Shown in pieces: positions 14,806 to 18,882 of a DNA stretch of 18,882 bases (position 1 is the first letter of the stretch; each line of letters begins with the position of its first letter). The notes below the pieces were generated by a model. The model did no database searches and was not told where the DNA came from. It worked only from the letters and a program-made list of their open reading frames with translations. The DNA is from Bacteroidales bacterium (GTDB lineage: Bacteria > Bacteroidota > Bacteroidia > Bacteroidales > B18-G4). The stretch lies in contig JAGLYE010000005.1 in assembly GCA_023132505.1 (NCBI GenBank), positions 1 to 18,882 of the forward strand, in the 5' to 3' direction. Made by a program: the position numbers and the translations under genes.

Positions 14806-14840
14806 ATCCAGTATCCAGTATCCAGTATCCAGTATCCAGT
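14806..14840. repeat. Five perfect tandem copies of ATCCAGT
   Basis: Five uninterrupted copies of the heptamer lie between the CAP gene stop and the promoter motif of the next gene. In the shifted register AGTATCC the unit differs by one base from AGTAACC at 6913-6940. There are no spacers, so it is not a CRISPR array. Confidence 0.95.
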
Positions 14841-14857
14841 ATTTTCCTGAATTAATC

Positions 14858-14865
14858 TATCTTTG
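14858..14865 (+). promoter_or_regulatory. -7 promoter element for the outer-membrane barrel gene
   Basis: TATCTTTG, identical to the elements before prfB and the M20 gene, lies 14 bases before the ATG at 14880. The upstream -33 position falls in or just after the heptamer array, so array length could alter promoter context. Confidence 0.5.
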
Positions 14866-14879
14866 AAAAAAATGATCCT

Positions 14880-15494
14880 ATGAAGCAACTCATACTTTCC
14901 CTGATTTTTATCTTTATTGTTGGGTTTGGATTTGCCCAGAAATTCAATGGCGGGGCCATGATCGGCATTGCTCCCAGCCAGGTAGCAGGAGATAAATACT
15001 CTGGTTTTAATAAGGCGGGTCCCTTAGCTGGGGTTTTTGTCAATTTCCAGCCGGTCAAACACTCTTCTTTACAAATGGAGTTGTATTATGTTCAAAAAGG
15101 CAGCCGTAAAAATGCCAATGCCGTTGAACAGGATTATGAATCCTATCTGCTGCGACTGAACTATGTTGAAATGCCGCTGCTATATAAACTGCACATTGGC
15201 TGGTTTGCCATTGAAGCCGGGCCATCAATAGCATTTCTGATGAGCGGATATGAAGAACGGAACGGAGAAGATATCAAAGCTGATGACTTTGCCACAGCAA
15301 CATTCCAGCTAAACTTTGGAGTAGTGTTTACCATTGCCCAAAACTGGAAAATCGATATCCGGACCAACAATTCCTTAACGAACCTCAGGAACCAGACTTA
15401 TACTGGCCATGTTTCACGTTTTTGGACACACGGACAGTTTAATGATGTATTACAGATCACCTTTGCTTATCAGTTTTTCCATTTTGGGAAATAG
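14880..15494 (+). CDS. Outer-membrane beta-barrel protein (PorT-like family)
   Basis: 204 residues. A clear signal peptide MKQLILSLIFIFIVGFGFA precedes QKFNGG, with likely cleavage after Ala19. The mature part alternates short amphipathic strands with charged loops: KFNGGAMIGIAPSQVAGD, GPLAGVFVNFQPVKHSSLQM, ELYYVQKGSRKN, LNYVEMPLLYKLHIGWFAIE with AGPSIAFLMSG, FQLNFGVVFTIAQNWKIDIR, and a final strand VLQITFAYQFFHFGK ending close to an aromatic residue. This matches the outer-membrane beta-barrel domain family common in Bacteroidota, which includes the type IX secretion accessory PorT but many members of unknown role. An alternative ATG at 14872 is out of frame. The gene stands alone with its own promoter motif and converges on queG. 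Confidence 0.85.
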   Translation: MKQLILSLIFIFIVGFGFAQKFNGGAMIGIAPSQVAGDKYSGFNKAGPLAGVFVNFQPVKHSSLQMELYYVQKGSRKNANAVEQDYESYLLRLNYVEMPLLYKLHIGWFAIEAGPSIAFLMSGYEERNGEDIKADDFATATFQLNFGVVFTIAQNWKIDIRTNNSLTNLRNQTYTGHVSRFWTHGQFNDVLQITFAYQFFHFGK

Positions 15495-15503
15495 TTGAAA
15501 TGG

Positions 15504-15517
15504 TCCGCCACGGCGGA
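15504..15517. repeat. GC-rich palindrome between convergent genes
   Basis: TCCGCCACGGCGGA is a 6-base-pair perfect stem with a 2-base centre, followed by CTACGCTTCGCTTCG. It lies just after the barrel gene stop. Without a T-run it is not a classical terminator. GC content is higher than in the surrounding spacer, as in short dispersed intergenic repeats. Confidence 0.6.
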
Positions 15518-15575
15518 TCTACGCTTCGCTTCGATTGAACTGGTCGAATTGGTTGTATCCACCTTCTTCATTCAC

Positions 15576-15638
15576 ATTCTTATTCTTGTTCTTATTCTTA
15601 TTCTTATTCCTTGTTCCTTATTCCTTGTTCTATATTCC
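15576..15638. repeat. RTTCTT / RTTCCTT tandem repeat reaching into the 3' end of queG
   Basis: Five hexamers (ATTCTT with one GTTCTT, 15576-15605) are followed by three heptamers alternating ATTCCTT, GTTCCTT, ATTCCTT (15606-15626) and a decayed copy. The queG stop (15606-15604 on the minus strand) lies inside the array, so the last ten or so QueG residues are repeat-encoded. Confidence 0.9.
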
Positions 15639-16545
15639 TCCTCAGCCCTTCATACCCAACCCTCTCAACAGCCGTGCCCTCAAAAAGCATATTGAAAGTC
15701 TTTTCATCCAACTCTTCCCAGTCCTGGTTGCTCATCCGGCTTAATTGCGGATATGGGTTAAAAGCAGGTTCTTTATGTGGTTTGGAGAAGCGGTTCCAGG
15801 GACAAACATCCTGGCAAATATCGCAGCCAAAGATCCAATCGTTCAAGTTGTCTCGTTGCTCGGCCGGGAGTTCACCTTTGTGCTCGATGGTAAGGTAGGA
15901 GATACACTTTCTGGAATCAATAATACCCGGAGAAATGATCGCAGCAGTGGGGCATGCATCCATGCATTGAGTGCAACTGCCGCAATATTCCCCCAACTCT
16001 TCTTTATCATAAGAGAGCTCAAGGTTTGTTATGATGGTTCCGATAAAAAAGAAAGATCCCTTCTTCTTATTGATAAGGCAGGAGTTTTTCCCGATCCATC
16101 CCAACCCGCATTTTACGGCCCAGGCTTTTTCCAGCACAGGTGCTGAATCTACGAAAACCCTGGCTATGACTTTACCGACCTCGTCTTCAACACCATCAAC
16201 GATTTTCTGCAATTTCTCTTTGATTACATCGTGATAATCCTTTCCGTATGCATACTTAGAAATCTTGTATTTTCCTTCTGATAAAGACTTGTCGTGGGGA
16301 TAATAATTATACAGAACCATGATCACAGAGCTGACCCAACTGTTAAGCAGTGTGGGATTAAGCCTTTTATCGACATTCCTGCTCATATAGGTCATTGATG
16401 CATGATTGCCATTTTTAAGCCATTCCTTGAAAATGAAAGATTCTTTTTGAAGGGGAGTTGCTTTTGTAATACCACAGGCATCAAATCCAAGGTTTATTGC
16501 CAAATTTTTGATCAGTTGACTGATGCTATCTTTTGAAGCAGGCAT
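15604..16545 (-). CDS. queG: Epoxyqueuosine reductase QueG
   Basis: Reduces epoxyqueuosine to queuosine in the wobble base of tRNAs for Asn, Asp, His and Tyr, using a cobalamin cofactor and two 4Fe-4S clusters. From ATG 16545 it is 313 residues. Motifs: LGFDACGITKATPL near the N-terminus, FVDSAPVLEKAWAVKCGLGW with the likely catalytic Asp and then IGKNSCLI, the first ferredoxin-like set CGSCTQCMDACPTAAI, CISYLTIEHKG, and the second set CDICQDVCPWN. It ends after GLRRNIEQ and lacks the C-terminal HEAT-like extension of longer homologues. A TTG at 16560 could extend it by five residues, but that overlaps the ruvB stop; ATG 16545 lies 4 bases after it. The pair is surely cotranscribed. The last residues NIEQGIRNKE come from a tandem repeat. 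Confidence 0.95.
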   Translation of the reverse strand: MPASKDSISQLIKNLAINLGFDACGITKATPLQKESFIFKEWLKNGNHASMTYMSRNVDKRLNPTLLNSWVSSVIMVLYNYYPHDKSLSEGKYKISKYAYGKDYHDVIKEKLQKIVDGVEDEVGKVIARVFVDSAPVLEKAWAVKCGLGWIGKNSCLINKKKGSFFFIGTIITNLELSYDKEELGEYCGSCTQCMDACPTAAIISPGIIDSRKCISYLTIEHKGELPAEQRDNLNDWIFGCDICQDVCPWNRFSKPHKEPAFNPYPQLSRMSNQDWEELDEKTFNMLFEGTAVERVGYEGLRRNIEQGIRNKE

Positions 16546-16549
16546 GGTA

Positions 16550-17578
16550 TTACTGCTCAAAGAGCCCTTGCTGGTTCCCTCCCTTGACCTTTCCGAGGTG
16601 CTTATAAGCGTTTTCTGTTGCTTCGCGTCCGCGTGGAGTACGCATCAGGTATCCTTCCTGGATGAGAAATGGTTCGTATACCTCTTCAATGGTTCCGCCA
16701 TCTTCCCCAACCGCTGTAGCAATAGTGCTGATCCCCACGGGCCCTCCTTTGAATTTATCGATGATGGTGAGCAGGATCCTGTTATCCATTTCATCCAGTC
16801 CGTTTTTATCTACATTAAGTGCCAACAAGGCGTGTTTGGCTATGTCCAGATCGATAGTCCCATTCCCTTTTATCTGGGCAAAGTCGCGTACCCTTCTGAG
16901 GAGCAGATTGGCAATTCGTGGCGTCCCACGGCTGCGTCGTGATATTTCTGAAGCTGCATCGGGTTCCATAGGGACTTTTAAAATGGATGCTGACCGATTC
17001 AGTATTTTCTCAAGTGTTTTGGAATCATAGTAGGAAAGGCGAAGGTTAATTCCAAACCTGCTTCTGAGTGGAGCAGTGAGTAAGCCGGAACGTGTAGTGG
17101 CACCAATCAAAGTAAAAGGGTTGATGGCGATCTGTACACTGCGGGCATTGGGGCCTGATTCGATCAGTATATCAAGCTTGAAATCTTCCATGGCAGCATA
17201 AAGATATTCCTCCACTACCGGGCTGAGTCTGTGTATCTCGTCGATGAACAGTACATCGCGTTCTTCCAAACTGGTTAATAATCCGGCCAGGTCACCGGGC
17301 TTGTCAACCACAGGTCCGGAAGTAACTTTGACGTTTACGCCCAGTTCATTTGCGATTATATAGGAAAGGGTAGTTTTGCCCAGGCCAGGCGGACCGTGCA
17401 AAAGAACATGGTCAAGTGCTTCGTCTCGTTGGCTGGCAGCTTCAACGAATATTTTTAAGTTGTCAACAACCTTGGCCTGTCCTGAAAATTCCGTAAATTC
17501 TGCAGGCCTCAACACTTTTTCTATTTCAAGTTCTGCCTGGCTGAGATAATCGCTCCTTGGATCGAGATTTTCGTTCAT
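16550..17578 (-). CDS. ruvB: Holliday junction branch migration ATPase RuvB
   Basis: RuvB is the AAA+ hexameric motor that pulls DNA through the RuvA-bound Holliday junction. 342 residues, the family length. Motifs: [12 protein letters not shown] near the N-terminus, Walker [10 protein letters not shown] (62-70), Walker [10 protein letters not shown] with Asp113 and Glu114, the RuvB-specific hairpin region [19 protein letters not shown], sensor 1 [19 protein letters not shown] containing the arginine finger region, and the winged-helix C-terminus with [20 protein letters not shown] and [13 protein letters not shown]. Start at ATG 17578. queG follows 4 bases after its stop. The upstream spacer (17579-17726) is shared with the divergent universal stress gene; I see no clear -7 element facing ruvB. 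Confidence 0.97.
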   Translation of the reverse strand: MNENLDPRSDYLSQAELEIEKVLRPAEFTEFSGQAKVVDNLKIFVEAASQRDEALDHVLLHGPPGLGKTTLSYIIANELGVNVKVTSGPVVDKPGDLAGLLTSLEERDVLFIDEIHRLSPVVEEYLYAAMEDFKLDILIESGPNARSVQIAINPFTLIGATTRSGLLTAPLRSRFGINLRLSYYDSKTLEKILNRSASILKVPMEPDAASEISRRSRGTPRIANLLLRRVRDFAQIKGNGTIDLDIAKHALLALNVDKNGLDEMDNRILLTIIDKFKGGPVGISTIATAVGEDGGTIEEVYEPFLIQEGYLMRTPRGREATENAYKHLGKVKGGNQQGLFEQ

Positions 17579-17662
17579 GCAAGTTTTGTTTTCAGCAGAT
17601 ATGCAATTCTGTAATATCTCGTGTTTTAAACGCTAATCACGGATTAATTCGCAATAAATGCC

Positions 17663-17693
17663 TTGCTAAATTAGTTTATTTTACGTATATTTA
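17663..17693 (+). promoter_or_regulatory. Possible promoter for the universal stress protein gene
   Basis: TTG (17663-17665), 20 bases, then TATATTTA (17686-17693), close to the Bacteroidota pattern TTTG-N19-21-TAnnTTTG but ending in A rather than G. It is 33 bases before the ATG at 17727. AT-rich surroundings make chance matches likely. Confidence 0.3.
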
Positions 17694-17726
17694 TTATTTT
17701 AGCTTGGGATAGAATTATAATAAACC

Positions 17727-18566
17727 ATGAAAAACCTGCTGGTAGCCATCGATTTTTCCAGAAATTCGATCCAAGCTCTTGAGTATGCACTCATGTATGC
17801 AGATCGTTTTAAGGCAGATATATCACTGATCTGGGTGGATAACAGTGTCGGACCCGACCTGATGGTAGAAAGAACGGACGGTGAATCCCGCTATGAATCC
17901 CGTGAACTTTTAAAGGAGATCATAGATAAATATCAAAGAAAATTCAAAAAAAGGAACATCAGTTTTAACCTCAGGAAAGGAAAGGTGTATGAGGAAATTT
18001 CAAAACAGGCCAAAAAAATTAGTGCCGATCTGATCTTTGCCGGAACGCACGGAATTACCGGTTTTGAAAAATATTGGATCGGTAGCAATGCTTACCGTAT
18101 CGTTACACATGCTCCCTGTCCTGTAATTACTCTCCGTCAGGATTTTAAGTTTGACAGGAGTGTTAAAAACATACTTCTGCCTATTGATGGCTCGAAGCAG
18201 TCAAGCAATAAGGTGAAAGTCACTGCTGATATTGCAGAGGCGTTCGGGGCAGAAGTTCAGGTGTTGGCTTTACATACATCCAAACTTGGTTCATTGAGAA
18301 GACAGGTAGATAAACACCTGGGCATTGTGAAAGAACATCTGGATAAAAACAACATAAACCATATTATTAGTGAAGTCAGCACTAAAAACCTGACACAGGA
18401 TACCATTGATTTTGCTGCCAAAAATGAGGTAGACTTGATTGCTATCATGACAGAACAGGAAACAACACAGGCCAATGTTTTTCTGGGTACTTTTGCGCGG
18501 CAACTGGTAAATAACTGCCCGGTGCCGGTTCTGAGTATCCGGACATCGGCGGTGGGTAAAATTTAA
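17727..18566 (+). CDS. Universal stress protein, two tandem UspA domains
   Basis: 279 residues with two UspA folds, about 1-140 and 148-279. Domain 1 begins KNLLVAIDFSRNSIQALEYA and ends AGTHGITGFEKYWIGSNAYR-type, containing the nucleotide motif G-x2-G-x9-G-S/T (GTHG, nine residues, GS), then PCPVITLR. Domain 2 begins KNILLPIDGSKQSSNKVKVT and ends NCPVPVLSIR, but its motif region reads MTEQETTQANVFLGTFA, without the glycine pattern. So domain 1 probably binds ATP and domain 2 probably does not. Such proteins are cytoplasmic and help survival of stress or growth arrest; partners are unknown. The start at ATG 17727 gives the standard first strand. A SPOR-protein gene begins 10 bases after the stop and may be cotranscribed. 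Confidence 0.93.
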   Translation: MKNLLVAIDFSRNSIQALEYALMYADRFKADISLIWVDNSVGPDLMVERTDGESRYESRELLKEIIDKYQRKFKKRNISFNLRKGKVYEEISKQAKKISADLIFAGTHGITGFEKYWIGSNAYRIVTHAPCPVITLRQDFKFDRSVKNILLPIDGSKQSSNKVKVTADIAEAFGAEVQVLALHTSKLGSLRRQVDKHLGIVKEHLDKNNINHIISEVSTKNLTQDTIDFAAKNEVDLIAIMTEQETTQANVFLGTFARQLVNNCPVPVLSIRTSAVGKI

Positions 18567-18576
18567 TATCAACAGA

Positions 18577-18882
18577 ATGCGTTTATCTGTAGTTATATTA
18601 GTATTTATCTTAAGTACAATTTCTTTGAACTTATTCTCACAGGCAGATGGAAACGGTTATGTTATAATCGTTCAGGATCCCAGGATTGATACCATACTGA
18701 ATAAGCACCTTGAGATGAATAAGGCTCTCTTGTTGAATACTGATAACTTTGCAATTGATGGTTACAGGATCCAGATATTTGAGGAATCAGGCAATAAATC
18801 CAGTACCAGGGCCCGTGAAGTAATGTCAGAGTTTTCCTCCAAATACACCGATATGCCCATCTACCTGACTTGGCAGGCACCA
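18577..18882 (+). CDS. Secreted SPOR-domain protein (3' end beyond window)
   Basis: The frame from ATG 18577 stays open to the window edge, 102 codons. Residues 1-21 are a signal peptide (MRLSVVILVFILSTISLNLF, then S) with likely cleavage before Gln22. After a linker with QDPRIDTILNKHLEMNKALL, residues about 60-102 read IDGYRIQIFEESGNKSSTRA, then a helix ending EFSSKYTDMPIYLTWQAP. This is the first half of a SPOR domain: strand GYRIQIF, helix with R-A-x-E-V-M-x-E-F, strand YLTW. SPOR domains bind peptidoglycan stripped of stem peptides, often at division sites, so a periplasmic envelope role is likely. The remainder, expected to hold the second strand-helix-strand half, lies off the right edge. 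Confidence 0.85.
   Translation, partial: MRLSVVILVFILSTISLNLFSQADGNGYVIIVQDPRIDTILNKHLEMNKALLLNTDNFAIDGYRIQIFEESGNKSSTRAREVMSEFSSKYTDMPIYLTWQAP

Noticed and set aside
14806..14840. Tandem repeats as a CRISPR array
   Set aside because: Units are seven bases with no spacers, and no cas genes are present.
16523..17030. Plus-strand frames opposite ruvB and queG
   Set aside because: They are antisense to well-conserved genes and show no protein family features.
1..18882. A mobile island, defence system or biosynthetic cluster
   Set aside because: No integrase, transposase, toxin, restriction, CRISPR or synthase genes are present; content is mostly housekeeping with even base composition.

Overview
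The window reads as a stretch of chromosome from a member of the Bacteroidota, most likely class Bacteroidia. Three things point that way. Several genes are preceded by the TAnnTTTG -7 promoter element typical of this phylum, with no Shine-Dalgarno sequence before their starts. The proteins resemble Bacteroidota versions of their families: a RuvA of Bacteroides type, a sirtuin without zinc cysteines, a PorT-like outer-membrane barrel and a secreted SPOR protein. Base composition is moderate and uniform. Gene density is high. I see no integrase, transposase, phage gene, CRISPR array, rRNA or tRNA, so this looks like core chromosome rather than an accessory island.

Layout. Bases 1-449 hold the 5' part of ruvA on the minus strand, cut by the window edge. 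Divergent from it are maeB (NADP malic enzyme with a PTA-like tail) and mdh (malate dehydrogenase), closed by a strong terminator at 4106-4140. A plus-strand group follows: a CobB-type sirtuin, recX, and an unrecognised short ORF, ending in a second terminator at 5705-5754. Next come prfB (RF2, expressed through a +1 programmed frameshift), an ArsC/Spx-family thioredoxin-fold protein, fumC, an M20 amidohydrolase, an MtnA-type isomerase and a GPP34 (GOLPH3-like) protein. Converging on these from the minus strand are a COG0731-type radical SAM enzyme and a small protein built of four 25-residue repeats. Then follow a trans-polyprenyl diphosphate synthase, a secreted CAP-domain protein and an outer-membrane beta-barrel protein. 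A minus-strand ruvB-queG pair comes next. The right end holds a two-domain universal stress protein and the start of a secreted SPOR-domain protein.

How the genes work together. MaeB, Mdh and FumC all handle C4 dicarboxylates (fumarate, malate, oxaloacetate, pyruvate) and lie within 8 kb, although they are not one operon. RuvA, RuvB and RecX belong to homologous recombination. The polyprenyl synthase probably makes the quinone or lipid-carrier side chain. QueG makes queuosine in tRNA. RF2 ends translation and controls its own synthesis.

I found no clear new multi-gene system. The most distinctive signals are four things: related 7-base-periodic repeats in four spacers, one of them forming a long imperfect inverted repeat and one running into the end of queG; the small 25-residue-repeat protein; the GPP34 gene placed directly behind mtnA; and an unrecognised ORF between recX and prfB.
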